A stretch of DNA of 56,747 nucleotides from Halobacteriovoraceae bacterium (GCA_018646195.1 JABGVH010000003.1:1-56747), one strand, 5' to 3'; counted from the stretch's first letter, positions 42,041 to 52,291 are shown. Notes: generated by a model from the sequence alone, not told the origin. Made by a program: numbers and translations.

Positions 42041-43005
42041 TGGAATTCTCCAGTAAGTGGCATGTTTTTTGGGGATTGCTCGGCTTTATTGGCTGGAGCC
42101 TGCGTTACTACTCATTTATGCGAGTGCCGCAAATTTATATTCCTCAGTCGAGACGAAAAAATCATGGTGGCCTTTTGAGGAGTTTACTTTTTATTTTAGC
42201 ACTTATGGCCTGGGTTTCGGTTTCAGTGGCCCTAATGGGCCCTCGAAAGCCTCTTGGTTTCGCCAAGAACAAAATTGAAGTCAATGATATCTTCTTTGTA
42301 GTTGATGTCTCTCGTTCAATGCTGGCCAATGATTTTGAACCCAATCGTTTAGAAGCGGCAAAAGTTAAAATAGCTGAGTTTGTGAATTTGCGTCCCAAGG
42401 ACAGAATCGGGATTATTATGTTTTCTGAGAAGGCCTTTACTTTGCTGCCTCTCTCTACCGACCTAGAGTTAATTTCTCAGATTATATCGGAAATTAGAGT
42501 AGGCTTCCTGGGCCAAGGAACTAATATTGGCGATGCATTAGGACTTGCAGTTGGTAGGGCGGCTCAATCGCTAGCTAAGAATAAAATTATAATACTTCTG
42601 ACTGACGGAGTAAGTAATGTCGGTTCAATGACTCCACTTCAGGCGGCTGAACAGGCCGGAGATCAAGGTGTAAAAATTTATTCGATTGGGATTGGCGGCC
42701 GAGTTGATGCACAAATACCTGCTGGCCGTTTTGGCAGAGGCTTTGTCAAAATTCCTGGTGGCAGTATCGATCTTAAAACGCTTCAACAAATAGCAGAGTT
42801 AACCGGTGCTAAAAGTTATATTGCTCAGGATGAAAAGGCATTAACTGATGTGCTGGGCGAAATTGAGAAAATAGAAAGAAGTGAAATTGAGACATCTTCA
42901 AAAATAGTCTATGAAGAACTTTATCTTAAATTTCTTCTGGCAGGTATCTTAGGACTAGTTTTCGTAGAGATCTTGAGAAAAATTTGGCTAAGGGAGGCAA
43001 CTTGA
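42040..43005 (+). CDS. batA: VWA-domain protein BatA
   Basis: This 321-residue protein has a membrane helix near residues 45-65, then the VWA domain with MIDAS motif DVSRS (about residue 90), LTDG and GQGTNIGDALGLA, and a final membrane helix. GGGGAGG lies upstream of the GTG start, which overlaps the previous stop codon. The Bat genes were first linked to aerotolerance in Bacteroides; MoxR would remodel this complex. Confidence 0.92.
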   Translation: MEFSSKWHVFWGLLGFIGWSLRYYSFMRVPQIYIPQSRRKNHGGLLRSLLFILALMAWVSVSVALMGPRKPLGFAKNKIEVNDIFFVVDVSRSMLANDFEPNRLEAAKVKIAEFVNLRPKDRIGIIMFSEKAFTLLPLSTDLELISQIISEIRVGFLGQGTNIGDALGLAVGRAAQSLAKNKIIILLTDGVSNVGSMTPLQAAEQAGDQGVKIYSIGIGGRVDAQIPAGRFGRGFVKIPGGSIDLKTLQQIAELTGAKSYIAQDEKALTDVLGEIEKIERSEIETSSKIVYEELYLKFLLAGILGLVFVEILRKIWLREAT

Positions 43006-44753
43006 GCTTTCTTTATTTTAAATACTTACCTCTTGCCCTGATTGGAATAATAGTCCTGATCTATTTTTTTATGAGCTTTAATAAAAAATATTTTTCAGTT
43101 ATAGAAAAACATTGGTTCTTTAAGCAGACCACAAAGAATAAGCTCTCGAATTTTTTCTTCTATGGATTTTTGGCACTTTCGCTATTTGCACTTCTCGACT
43201 TAAGAGGCCCTGTGGAAAATATTGAATCCAATATTCCAGATCAGAAAACTATTATAATTGTAGACTCTTCAGCCAGTATGTTGGTTGAAGATGTTCGTCC
43301 AAATCGCTATAGAAAGGCCTTAATAATGGCCCGCCATTTTATTAAAAAATCAGTTGGTCATAAAGTTGCAGTGGTCTTATTTTCCGATTCGCAGAAAAGA
43401 TTGGTTCCATTTACGGATGATCTCGACTTGCTCGATTCGCGAATAGCAGCGCTTGAGACCTTTGATATTACCTCCGGGGGTTCGAATATTGCACAGGCGG
43501 TGACTGAGTCAGTTCAATATTTCAAAACCAATGCGGATAATACAAAGAATATTGTAGGCAATATTTTGGTCTTCACTGATAGTGAGCGCAATGATGAAAA
43601 TTTGAAAGCGGAAATTCCCGACGGAATAAACTTGGCGATGGTAGGAGTTGGCACCATTAAGGGTGGTCCTATACCAATTAGAGACAGGAACGGAACCTTT
43701 CGCGGCTATAAGAAATTTAAAGGGGAAGTGGTCACTTCCCGGCTTGATGAGGGATACCTCAAGTCCTTCTCTAAATTGGCAAAAAATTACAAATACTGGG
43801 TGGCCCTTTCATACAGTATTCCGACTGAAGAGATACTAGGTTTCTTTAAGAAAATACACTTAGATCACCTTAGTAAAGGTACTACCCAAATTAGACCCGT
43901 ATTAAAGAATTTCTTACTTATTCCGGCAATGATCCTGCTCTTTTTGTCAGGACTCTTTAGTCAGGCAAAAACCTACCTTTTGCCGGTTCTAATTTTTGCT
44001 TGCATGCCACAACTTGTTAAGGCCGCCCCGGACTCGGCTAATTTGTTGGCCGCTGCAAAAGATACCGCAGCAACCTATCATTACCTCTTAGAATTTAAAG
44101 AAGGTGAGCTCAAGAGGGATCAAAAATTAAAATTAGCCGAATACCTTCTAAAGGCAAAGAAAAGCAAAGAAGCAAAAACTCTCTATCAAGAACAAATTAA
44201 AGACTTTCAACGAGAAGAAACCAATGTTCTTTTCAATTACGGGACTTCGCTTTTGGCCTCAGGTGAAGTGGGTAAAGGTGTAGAAGTCTTACATGGCCTG
44301 AAAACAAAAATAGGAAAAGATGATTTAGTCACGGCTGATATGATTAAGACCAATATTCTACTTGCCTTAAAACAGCAGAAAAATAAAAAGAAAAAGGATC
44401 AAGATAAGAAGAAGAAGGACAAAAAAGACAAGAAGAAGAAAAAGCAAGACGAGAAGGGTAAGCAAGGTAAAAAAGATCAGAAAAAACAACAGAAAAAAGA
44501 TAATAAAAATAAAAAAAATGAACAGAGTAAAGGAAAGAAGCAAAAAGACAAAAATAAAAGTAAGAAGGAACAGGCTAAAGATCGAAAAAAACAATGGGAA
44601 AAACACGAAAACGATATTAAGAAAAAACGTAAAATGGTCAAAATCCCGGCCATGATTAAGCAAATCCTTAATGATGATCGAAATTTACAAAAACAATTTT
44701 ATAAGACAAAGAATAGAAAGAAACATTCTCCCCGTGACAATAAAGATTGGTAG
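43002..44753 (+). CDS. batB: VWA-TPR protein BatB with very Lys-rich C-terminus
   Basis: I start this at TTG 43002 (LSFLYFKYLPL), 583 residues, because AGGGAGG lies 4 nt upstream and the start overlaps the batA stop (TTGA). An upstream TTG at 42984 is less likely. The VWA domain has DSSAS (MIDAS) and SGGSNIAQAV; membrane helices flank it. TPR-like repeats follow at ~340-455. Residues ~458-545 are a Lys-rich, low-complexity stretch, more than half lysine, unusual in length. This end is expected to be cytoplasmic or to bind an acidic partner. Confidence 0.92.
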   Translation: MSFLYFKYLPLALIGIIVLIYFFMSFNKKYFSVIEKHWFFKQTTKNKLSNFFFYGFLALSLFALLDLRGPVENIESNIPDQKTIIIVDSSASMLVEDVRPNRYRKALIMARHFIKKSVGHKVAVVLFSDSQKRLVPFTDDLDLLDSRIAALETFDITSGGSNIAQAVTESVQYFKTNADNTKNIVGNILVFTDSERNDENLKAEIPDGINLAMVGVGTIKGGPIPIRDRNGTFRGYKKFKGEVVTSRLDEGYLKSFSKLAKNYKYWVALSYSIPTEEILGFFKKIHLDHLSKGTTQIRPVLKNFLLIPAMILLFLSGLFSQAKTYLLPVLIFACMPQLVKAAPDSANLLAAAKDTAATYHYLLEFKEGELKRDQKLKLAEYLLKAKKSKEAKTLYQEQIKDFQREETNVLFNYGTSLLASGEVGKGVEVLHGLKTKIGKDDLVTADMIKTNILLALKQQKNKKKKDQDKKKKDKKDKKKKKQDEKGKQGKKDQKKQQKKDNKNKKNEQSKGKKQKDKNKSKKEQAKDRKKQWEKHENDIKKKRKMVKIPAMIKQILNDDRNLQKQFYKTKNRKKHSPRDNKDW

Positions 44754-44764
44754 GTATGGTGGTT

Positions 44765-46480
44765 ATGCATAAATTAAAAATCGTTTTATTATTACTATTC
44801 TTAATGCCATTTAGTTTATGGGCCGAAAACCTGAAAGTCAGGCTAGAGCCCGCCAATCCAATTATGAATGAAACCTTCAATCTTATCTTTCGGATTGAAA
44901 CGGAATCCGATGGTCAACCCTATATCTCTTTTGATCCAGGTGGAATCAAAGTAATTGGCAGGGAACAACGAGGAGTTTCGAGAAGAGTTACGATCATAAA
45001 CGGAAAAATGACAAGTTCTAGAGAGATCACTTATGTTTACGAGTTAATTTCCGAAAGATCAGGAACCCAAACGATTAAAGATATTTCGGTAGAAGTTGGG
45101 GGAACGACGCTAAAGGCCGCCAATAAACGCATCAATATTTATGCAAAGGCCAAGCAGGCTAAAAATATCTTCTTACTGGCGGAGGTTTCAAAAAAGAAGG
45201 TGTATATAGGCGAGGGAATCGACCTACGTTACTACCTCTATTATAGAATTCCAGTTATCCAAGGTCGGGTAGAGACTGTCGCCTTCCCCAAATTAAATAA
45301 ATTTTTAAAACGCTTTCATACCATTAATCGGCCAGCAGAAACTGTCGAATACAATGGAACGGTTTACAAAAGAGAGCTTAGTTATTCGGCCAGGCTTTAT
45401 CCCGAAAAAGTTGGAAAGGCGACAATTGATACCCTAAAACTAAGGGTTCCCTATTCCAAAAGCCAATCTCCATTTTCACGGTTTGGATTTTCCTTTAATC
45501 AAATTAGAACCAAGACGGTTCAAAATAAGAAAGTTAAAATTGAAGTGCTTCCGCTACCGGCTGAAAATGTACCCCCTAATTTTACAGGTTTGATTGGCGA
45601 TCACGACATTAAGATTATTCTCAATAAAAATCGCTACCTAGTTAATGAGGCAATGGAGTTTAAATTTGAAATTCAAGGCCCTGGTGCCCTAGAGAACTAC
45701 GATGCCCCAAGATTTTATATTAATGAAAACCTAGAGGAATTTGATACTAAGTCTGACCTTGCGGCGATTAATCAATTCAAGGGGCGCAAGAGTTTTGATT
45801 ACACCTTTCTTGCGAGAGGGGCATTAAATATTGAGGAACGGGAGCTCGAACTATGGTTCTTTGACCCCGAAGGTAAAAGGTATTTTAGTAAAATCTTGGT
45901 TCTTCCCTCCCTAAGTGTTTCAGGAGGAAATGGAAAAATTACCCAAAATTATCAAAAAAATAATTCTGATAGCGATGCTGCTCAAGTAGAGAGTAGTCCC
46001 GGGAATATTGGGCAAAATGTCGAAAAGACTCCCGTTGTCACACCACAGAAATTTATCGCACCTATTTTCACACCTCAATTAAGCAAATTAGAATTACCCT
46101 GGATTTCATATCTAAACAACCTTCTGGGATTACTATTAATTTTCTTATTAGGAGAGCAGCTTTATTACCTCTATTTTCGCAAACAACGAAATGATGCCTA
46201 CGGAATGCTGGTTAGCGGATTTAAGGCAGATAATTGGGAATACTCTAACGTCTTTCATTTATTGCACCCACTAAAAGGCGAAGAGGAGCGGCTAGAGGAC
46301 TCAATTCGTAATAGCCCATTATCCGAGAATGCTAAGAAGTATTTTTTAAAAATCTTGAAGGTTTCGGAACAAAAGAGCTATAAGGGAAAAGAAGCTAAAA
46401 AGAGTCCTAAATTTAATAAGGATTATTTTGGTGAACTGAAGAAAGTTTTGGATAAAGATGAAAATTATAGGCAGTATTAG
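44765..46480 (+). CDS. batD: BatD-like oxygen-tolerance protein
   Basis: I start this at ATG 44765 (MHKLKIVLLLLF), 571 residues, because it begins exactly with the signal peptide and GGTGG precedes it; ATG 44747 would add six residues. The periplasmic part has beta-sandwich domains matching BatD (KVRLEPANPIMNETFNLIFRI; LLAEVSKKKVYIGEGIDLRY). One membrane helix (NNLLGLLLIFLLGEQLYYLYF) and a cytoplasmic tail follow. It completes the moxR-batA-batB-batD set. Confidence 0.9.
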   Translation: MHKLKIVLLLLFLMPFSLWAENLKVRLEPANPIMNETFNLIFRIETESDGQPYISFDPGGIKVIGREQRGVSRRVTIINGKMTSSREITYVYELISERSGTQTIKDISVEVGGTTLKAANKRINIYAKAKQAKNIFLLAEVSKKKVYIGEGIDLRYYLYYRIPVIQGRVETVAFPKLNKFLKRFHTINRPAETVEYNGTVYKRELSYSARLYPEKVGKATIDTLKLRVPYSKSQSPFSRFGFSFNQIRTKTVQNKKVKIEVLPLPAENVPPNFTGLIGDHDIKIILNKNRYLVNEAMEFKFEIQGPGALENYDAPRFYINENLEEFDTKSDLAAINQFKGRKSFDYTFLARGALNIEERELELWFFDPEGKRYFSKILVLPSLSVSGGNGKITQNYQKNNSDSDAAQVESSPGNIGQNVEKTPVVTPQKFIAPIFTPQLSKLELPWISYLNNLLGLLLIFLLGEQLYYLYFRKQRNDAYGMLVSGFKADNWEYSNVFHLLHPLKGEEERLEDSIRNSPLSENAKKYFLKILKVSEQKSYKGKEAKKSPKFNKDYFGELKKVLDKDENYRQY

Positions 46481-47384
46481 TGAAATTGAAGGAGATCAGA
46501 AACTAGGAATTACCATAGGTAATTTTGACGGTCTTCATTTGGGCCATAAGGATTTATTGACCCAAGTTGCCGATCATTGCCACAAAGGAGATTTGAAGTT
46601 CTTAGTCATTACTTTTATCCCACACCCCTCTCAAATTCTATTCCCACAGCCCTCATTCTTGCTCAATACCTATGCAGGTAAGCGGCAGCTACTGAAGGAC
46701 TACGGGGTTAAGTATCTATTGGAGATTCCCTTTACCCGTAACTTTAGCACTCTCTCCCCTGAGGAGTTTCTGTGTGAGGTTATTTTAAAAGATCAAAGAG
46801 TTTCGTCAATTTTCATGGGCTATGATTTTGCTTTTGGTAAAAATAAAAAAGGCAACTATCAATTCGTAAAAGACTATTGTTCAGATAAGGATATTTCGGT
46901 CTGCCTGCAAGAAGAGTTCAAGAAAGGTGATAAAAAAGTCTCCTCTTCTGAAATCAGGAAACAATTAAAAGCAGGGGATATTTCTCAAGCTAACTCTTTG
47001 TTGGGGCGCCCCTATTTTTTAACAGGAACTGTAATTAAAGGTAAAGGCAGGGGGAAGCAGATTGGAATTCCTACAGCTAATCTAGACTTTCTTCCAGAGT
47101 GCTTGGTGCCTAAGAAAGGTGTTTATCTAACTGAGAGTTATTGCGGTAGCGAGAGTTTTAAGTCTGTCACTAATATTGGAGTTAATCCTACTTTCGAGAA
47201 TTCTGAAACCTTGCATGTTGAATCTCATATTTTAGACTTTAGCCAAAATATTTATGGTGAATCTATTGAAGTTCACTTTTTAGCGCGACTTAGGGACGAG
47301 AAGAAATTTGAGAATAAGGAACAATTGGTGCGCCAAATCCAAGCCGACATCTTAAAGGCCGGGGAATGGCAAGAAAATGATTAA
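46458..47384 (+). CDS. ribF: Bifunctional riboflavin kinase/FAD synthetase
   Basis: This 308-residue enzyme makes FMN and FAD from riboflavin and ATP in the cytoplasm. The N-terminal FAD synthetase has GNFDGLHLGHKDLL and SSSEIRKQL; the C-terminal riboflavin kinase has GRGKQIGIPTANLDF. The start overlaps the batD end by 23 bp, so it is part of the same transcript. Its stop overlaps aroE. Confidence 0.95.
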   Translation: MKIIGSISEIEGDQKLGITIGNFDGLHLGHKDLLTQVADHCHKGDLKFLVITFIPHPSQILFPQPSFLLNTYAGKRQLLKDYGVKYLLEIPFTRNFSTLSPEEFLCEVILKDQRVSSIFMGYDFAFGKNKKGNYQFVKDYCSDKDISVCLQEEFKKGDKKVSSSEIRKQLKAGDISQANSLLGRPYFLTGTVIKGKGRGKQIGIPTANLDFLPECLVPKKGVYLTESYCGSESFKSVTNIGVNPTFENSETLHVESHILDFSQNIYGESIEVHFLARLRDEKKFENKEQLVRQIQADILKAGEWQEND

Positions 47385-48072
47385 ACTGGCCTTGGTAGGT
47401 AAAGATATCTCCCATTCTAAGTCTCCGGACACCTACCGGGAGTTGATTGATTTTCCTTTTGACTACCAATTACTTGATTATGCTGACGATTCTAAAATAC
47501 CAGCCCTCAAGCAACTATTTGAAAGTGTTGATGGCATTAATATAACTACGCCCTATAAGAAACATTTTTTGTCACAAGTTGAAATGGATAATGAAGTCCA
47601 AAAAATTGGGGCGATTAATTGTATCAAAAAGGAAGACGGAATTTTTAAGGCCACCAATACCGACTACCTTGCGGTTGAAGTTCTTCTTCAAAAATATCTT
47701 GATGAATTTAAACAGCTTCATATAGTAATGCTTGGAAACGGCGTCATGGCGAAAATGAGCCTATTGATTTTTGCCAAAAAGAAGTTGAGCTACCAGCATT
47801 TCTTTCGTGCCCAGGATGGCGACCTGAGCCAAGTTGATTACCTTGCTCAAGTAAATCCCGAGGGCCGCCAGGTGCTTTTTATTAACTCCTGCTCAAGAAG
47901 TTTTGTTTTCAATGGAGTACTTGATAAAAGTTTTTTGTTCTGGGATTATAATTATAATTTTGAGCCCCACTTAGAATCGCTGCCGGCCCGCTGCCATCGC
48001 TATGACGACGGATTAGAGCTCTTAAAACACCAAGCTATTGAGGCCCTGCGTTTTTGGAATTTTTCAGCCTAG
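47377..48072 (+). CDS. aroE: Shikimate dehydrogenase-like protein, short
   Basis: This 231-residue protein is about 40 residues below the usual AroE length. The substrate site is intact (SHSKSP; NITTPYKK with the catalytic Lys; NTDY). The NADP-binding loop is present but diverged (LGNGVMAKM for G-G-GA-(G/A)). The end GLELLKHQAIEALRFW is the family's C-terminal signature. It reduces 3-dehydroshikimate in aromatic amino-acid synthesis. The missing length is in the NADP domain, so cofactor binding may be altered. Confidence 0.82.
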   Translation: MIKLALVGKDISHSKSPDTYRELIDFPFDYQLLDYADDSKIPALKQLFESVDGINITTPYKKHFLSQVEMDNEVQKIGAINCIKKEDGIFKATNTDYLAVEVLLQKYLDEFKQLHIVMLGNGVMAKMSLLIFAKKKLSYQHFFRAQDGDLSQVDYLAQVNPEGRQVLFINSCSRSFVFNGVLDKSFLFWDYNYNFEPHLESLPARCHRYDDGLELLKHQAIEALRFWNFSA

Positions 48073-48165
48073 TCTTACAAAATATCTCGTAACTTATTTA
48101 TTTTCCGAAAATCCTAATAGGAAAGGGTAATAAATCCGATAGGATAGCTAACCGGAAATTAAAAA

Positions 48166-49836
48166 ATGTTTAAGAAAGAATTTGCTGATGTAATAAGTAA
48201 GACAGGGATGGTCCCGATTAAGGACTTGCGCCCGCTGCTTCTTGATAAAGAGGCCAATAAAATATCAGAATTTGGACTTCTCAATTTTTCTTTTTTCGAC
48301 GATATCAAATTTGCCAAGCAATTAGCTGAAAAATATAAGCTAACCTTCATTGATCTCTCAAAAGCTAAAGTTAAAGAACGGACTATTAAGCTGATCAAGA
48401 AGAAAGATGTCATCAAATACCGCTGCCTTCCCATTCAAAAAACCGCAAAGGCCGTCAGTGTCGCGATCTATGACCCAACCGTGGTGGAGTTGAAGGCCGA
48501 ACTGCAAACTTTGTTTCAGCATCCAGTCGAGTTTATCCTCACCAATATTGGAGCCTGGAAGAAAATTTATGCGCGAGTTTCGGATACCATCGATGAACTG
48601 TTGCATACAATTAAAGAAGTGACGCTAGATGATGGTAACCAAGAAATTATTAAAGAAGAAGATATTGGTGACGAGGTGATTGAATCTGTGAACAGAATTT
48701 TAGCAGAGTCTTTTATCCTCGGGGCCTCAGATATCCACATCGAACCCTATGAAACTATTTTTAGGATCCGTTACCGAATTGATGGAACTCTTCAAGAGGT
48801 CACCAAGCCACCTCGGCATCTTTTATTACCGATGATTTCTCGGATGAAGATTATGGCCCAAATGGACATTTCTGAGAAAAGGAAACCCCAGGATGGCAGG
48901 ATTAAACTATCTATTGGGGGTCAGCCAATTGATTACCGTGTCAGCTCCTTGCCTACCCTCTTTGGAGAAAAAATTGTCATGCGGTTGCTTGACTCTACTA
49001 ATCTTCAATTGGATATGACTAAACTTGGCTTTGAGGTAAAGCAATTGGAAGTATTTCAAAATGGAATTCACCAGGCCTTTGGAATGTGCCTTGTGACCGG
49101 GCCGACTGGATCTGGTAAAACGACGACCCTCTATTCAGGTATTGCAGAGCTCAATGTGGTTGGAACAAATATTTCTACCGCGGAAGATCCTGTGGAATTT
49201 AACTTGGAAGGTATTAATCAAGTTAACGTTAAAAAAGAAGTGGGTTTAACTTTTGCGCTAGCGCTTAAGGCCTTCTTACGTCAAGACCCCGACATTATCA
49301 TGGTTGGGGAAATTAGAGACTTTGAAGTGGGAGAGATCGCTGTTGAAGCGGCATTGACCGGCCATATGGTGCTGTCGACTCTGCATACCAACGATGCCCC
49401 CTCAACTGTTACTCGTTTATTGAATATGGGGATCGAACCATTTCTTGTTACTGGCTCTTTGAATGTGGTGGTAGCGCAGAGACTGTGTCGAAAAATTTGC
49501 CTTGAATGCAAGGAAGTAGAAGATGTCTCAGTTGAGCAATTGGTCAGTTGTGGCATTGCTCCGGCTTCAGCTGCCAAAATTAAGGTCTATAAAGGTAAGG
49601 GTTGCGAGTATTGCAATAGTTCAGGTTATAAAGGCAGGGTTGCCATCTATGAAGTTATGGATGTCACCCCTGGAGTTAAAGAAGTTATTATGAAAAACGG
49701 AACTGCAGACGATATCAAAAAGCAGGCGATTAAAGATGGCATGAAAACCTTGAGAATGTCGGCACTGACGAAAGTTGCCCAAGGTATGACTACTTTGGAC
49801 GAAGCTATTATTAATTCAGGCGCAGATAAATTTTAA
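48166..49836 (+). CDS. pilB: Type IV pilus extension ATPase PilB
   Basis: This 556-residue hexameric ATPase drives pilus extension. It has the N-terminal MshEN-like region (~1-150), the Asp and His boxes, Walker A GPTGSGKTTT, Walker B and the zinc-binding cluster CRKICLEC...CEYC near 440-480. It starts the pil operon with pilT 14 bp later and pilC after that. Confidence 0.95.
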   Translation: MFKKEFADVISKTGMVPIKDLRPLLLDKEANKISEFGLLNFSFFDDIKFAKQLAEKYKLTFIDLSKAKVKERTIKLIKKKDVIKYRCLPIQKTAKAVSVAIYDPTVVELKAELQTLFQHPVEFILTNIGAWKKIYARVSDTIDELLHTIKEVTLDDGNQEIIKEEDIGDEVIESVNRILAESFILGASDIHIEPYETIFRIRYRIDGTLQEVTKPPRHLLLPMISRMKIMAQMDISEKRKPQDGRIKLSIGGQPIDYRVSSLPTLFGEKIVMRLLDSTNLQLDMTKLGFEVKQLEVFQNGIHQAFGMCLVTGPTGSGKTTTLYSGIAELNVVGTNISTAEDPVEFNLEGINQVNVKKEVGLTFALALKAFLRQDPDIIMVGEIRDFEVGEIAVEAALTGHMVLSTLHTNDAPSTVTRLLNMGIEPFLVTGSLNVVVAQRLCRKICLECKEVEDVSVEQLVSCGIAPASAAKIKVYKGKGCEYCNSSGYKGRVAIYEVMDVTPGVKEVIMKNGTADDIKKQAIKDGMKTLRMSALTKVAQGMTTLDEAIINSGADKF

Positions 49837-49850
49837 CAGCGAGCTAAGAG

Positions 49851-50975
49851 ATGAATGATCGGACAGCAACAAAGACTAAGCAAGGTGGGATTGGCGACAG
49901 TGTTAAAATCCAGCAATTGTTTAAACTGATGGTTGATAGTGGTGGTTCAGACCTCCATATTTCTTCGGGATCAGCTCCCGGTCTTCGAGTCAATGGTGAA
50001 ATTGTTAGGGTTAAGATTCCACCTTTAAGTGGAGCGGATACTAAACGCTTGATTTATCAAATTCTGACGGAAGAGCAAAAAAACGAGGTTGAAAAAAACT
50101 TAGAGCTGGATTTTTCTTTTGGAATTAAAGGATTGGCGCGATTTAGGGCAAATGTCTTTTTTTCAAAGGGCGCCGTAGCAGCTGTTTTTCGAGTTATTCC
50201 TAGTATTATTCCAGACTTTAAATCTCTAAACTTACCGAACGTCTTACTTGAAATGACGGATGTAACCAATGGACTCATTCTAGTGACGGGACCAACCGGT
50301 TCAGGAAAATCGACCACCCTGGCTTCCTTGATAGACAGACTCAATGAAAATGAACCAGGTCATATCATCACTCTTGAAGACCCGGTGGAGTTTGTTCATC
50401 CGCATAAAAATTGTATCGTCAATCAAAGAGAAGTGGGGTCAGATACTCTCTCTTTTGAAAACGCTATGAGAAGTCTCTTGCGGCAGGACCCGGATATTGT
50501 GCTGGTTGGTGAGCTTCGGGATGTTGAGACCATTGAATCGGCATTAACCGTAGCGGAAACCGGGCATTTGGTTTTTGGAACCCTTCACACCAACTCTGCA
50601 GTTCAGACGATAAATCGAATTATTAACGTTTTCTCTTCTGATCAACAGGACCAGGTTCGAACCCTACTATCCTTTGTGCTCCAAGGTGTAGTAGCGCAGC
50701 AGCTAATACCAAAAAGTTTTGAACCGGGTCGGGTGCTAGCGATGGAAATTTTGATTCCTACACCGGGTATTAGAAATCTTATTCGTGAAGATAAAATTCA
50801 CCAACTCTATTCTCAGATGCAAATTGGTCAGGATAAGACTGGAATGGTAACGATGAATCAGTCATTGAAAAGACATGTGGACTCTGGCTTGATCGACGCT
50901 GATACTGCAATTAGTTATTCCCCGGTTCCCGAAGAGATTGCAAAACAGTTGGGAATCAAGGGAAAAGGGTTATAA
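49851..50975 (+). CDS. pilT: Type IV pilus retraction ATPase PilT
   Basis: This 374-residue ATPase powers pilus retraction and twitching. Walker A is GPTGSGKSTT, the Asp box DLHISSGSAPGLRVNGE, the Walker B region DIVLVGELRD, the AIRNLIRE-like motif GIRNLIREDK in the C-terminal part. A leaderless-type promoter for pilC lies in its last codons. Confidence 0.96.
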   Translation: MNDRTATKTKQGGIGDSVKIQQLFKLMVDSGGSDLHISSGSAPGLRVNGEIVRVKIPPLSGADTKRLIYQILTEEQKNEVEKNLELDFSFGIKGLARFRANVFFSKGAVAAVFRVIPSIIPDFKSLNLPNVLLEMTDVTNGLILVTGPTGSGKSTTLASLIDRLNENEPGHIITLEDPVEFVHPHKNCIVNQREVGSDTLSFENAMRSLLRQDPDIVLVGELRDVETIESALTVAETGHLVFGTLHTNSAVQTINRIINVFSSDQQDQVRTLLSFVLQGVVAQQLIPKSFEPGRVLAMEILIPTPGIRNLIREDKIHQLYSQMQIGQDKTGMVTMNQSLKRHVDSGLIDADTAISYSPVPEEIAKQLGIKGKGL

Positions 50976-50976
50976 T
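50949..50976 (+). promoter_or_regulatory. Internal promoter for pilC, probably leaderless
   Basis: TTGGGA (50949-50954), a 16-bp spacer, then TATAAT (50971-50976). pilC ATG 50983 follows after 6 nt. The site lies in the pilT end. Confidence 0.5.
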
Positions 50977-50982
50977 TAAGCT

Positions 50983-52206
50983 ATGGGTAATTGGCGATAT
51001 CAAGGTCTCGATAAAACAGGTAAGCGATGCGAAGGCGCGATTCAGGCCAGTTCTGAAAGAGAAGCCCGGCGTGTTCTTCGAGGTAAAGGAATACGTCCTA
51101 AAAAAATTAGCCCCCCTTCGATTATGGAATTCGATATTGGGGAGTGGATGGTCGACAAAGGTTTGGCAAAAGCCTTTGGTCAAAAAGAACTGCTCAACTT
51201 CACCAAACAATTAGCGATTATGATCAATGCAGGGGTACCGATTATTTCAGCCCTTGAAATTCTATTCAAGAATGAGAAAAATCCTGCCCTCAAAAGAACC
51301 GTGAAAAATATTGCTGTGGATGTGGGTGAAGGTAAAACAATTTCTGAGGCCATGAATAAACAGAAGGGTTTCGATAAGCTCTATTGCAGCTTAGTTAAGG
51401 CCGGTGAGGCCGGTGGTATTCTGGACACCATTTTAGATAAGCTAACAATCCACCTCGAAAAACAAGAAAAAACTAAGGCTCAAATTAAGGGCGCCATGAC
51501 TTATCCTTTCATCGTCACTTTGGTGGGAGCTGGGGTGATCTGGATGATGATGGTTTTTGTTGTTCCGCAGTTTGTCTCGATGCTGACCGATACTGGTCAG
51601 GCCATTCCGGCAATTACCCAATTGGTAATCGATACATCTGATTTCCTGGGGAAATATTCCCTGGTAGGTATCCCCATTCTTTTAGTTCTGGGCTCTCTAC
51701 TTGGAAGCTATATAAGGACGCCCACTGGAAAATTCATTTTTGATCGCTTTATAATGAAAATGCCGATCTTCGGTGGAATTGTCATTAAGGGTAACTTGGC
51801 CTCCTTTTCAAGAACCCTCTCGACCATGCTCTCTTCTGGAGTTTCTCTAGTTGATGCCTTAGATATTTGTATCGACACCATTGATAATGGGGTGATCACT
51901 AAAGACCTCGAAGAGGTGAAGAAAAAAGTGGTGGAAGGTAAAACACTGACTGAGCCGCTGCTTAAAATTGAATACTTTCCCGATATGGTGGCCCAAATGA
52001 TCAAAGTGGGAGAGCAGACTGGGGCGGTGGATACTATGCTCGAGAAGGTGGCTGACGTTTTTGAAGAAGAGGTCACCACCCTAGTGGGAGAGATGACAAA
52101 ACTTATTGAGCCTCTAATTATTGTCGTTTTAGGGGGAATTATTGCCACAATCCTAGTCGCTATGTACCTTCCGATGTTTATGGCTGCCGGTGGCGAAGAT
52201 TCATAA
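50983..52206 (+). CDS. pilC: Type IV pilus inner-membrane platform PilC
   Basis: This 407-residue membrane platform protein connects the ATPases to the pilus. Two copies of the T2SSF domain are present, around residues 65-190 (FTKQLAIMINAGVPIISALEI) and 265-395 (FSRTLSTMLSSGVSLVDALDI), each with membrane helices, and a last helix at the C-terminus. It follows pilT by 7 bp. Confidence 0.95.
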   Translation: MGNWRYQGLDKTGKRCEGAIQASSEREARRVLRGKGIRPKKISPPSIMEFDIGEWMVDKGLAKAFGQKELLNFTKQLAIMINAGVPIISALEILFKNEKNPALKRTVKNIAVDVGEGKTISEAMNKQKGFDKLYCSLVKAGEAGGILDTILDKLTIHLEKQEKTKAQIKGAMTYPFIVTLVGAGVIWMMMVFVVPQFVSMLTDTGQAIPAITQLVIDTSDFLGKYSLVGIPILLVLGSLLGSYIRTPTGKFIFDRFIMKMPIFGGIVIKGNLASFSRTLSTMLSSGVSLVDALDICIDTIDNGVITKDLEEVKKKVVEGKTLTEPLLKIEYFPDMVAQMIKVGEQTGAVDTMLEKVADVFEEEVTTLVGEMTKLIEPLIIVVLGGIIATILVAMYLPMFMAAGGEDS

Positions 52207-52291
52207 GTGTTTGTAATAAAAGGGAATTATTTGAAAAATACATATTTTGGGTGGAATATCGAGTACTTGTAAAAGAGAGATTTAAGAAAGG

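Noticed and set aside
44367-44663. Minus-strand frame with almost pure hydrophobic Phe/Leu residues
   Set aside because: It is the antisense of the Lys-rich tail of BatB (AAA/AAG read backwards gives TTT/CTT); no ribosome site.
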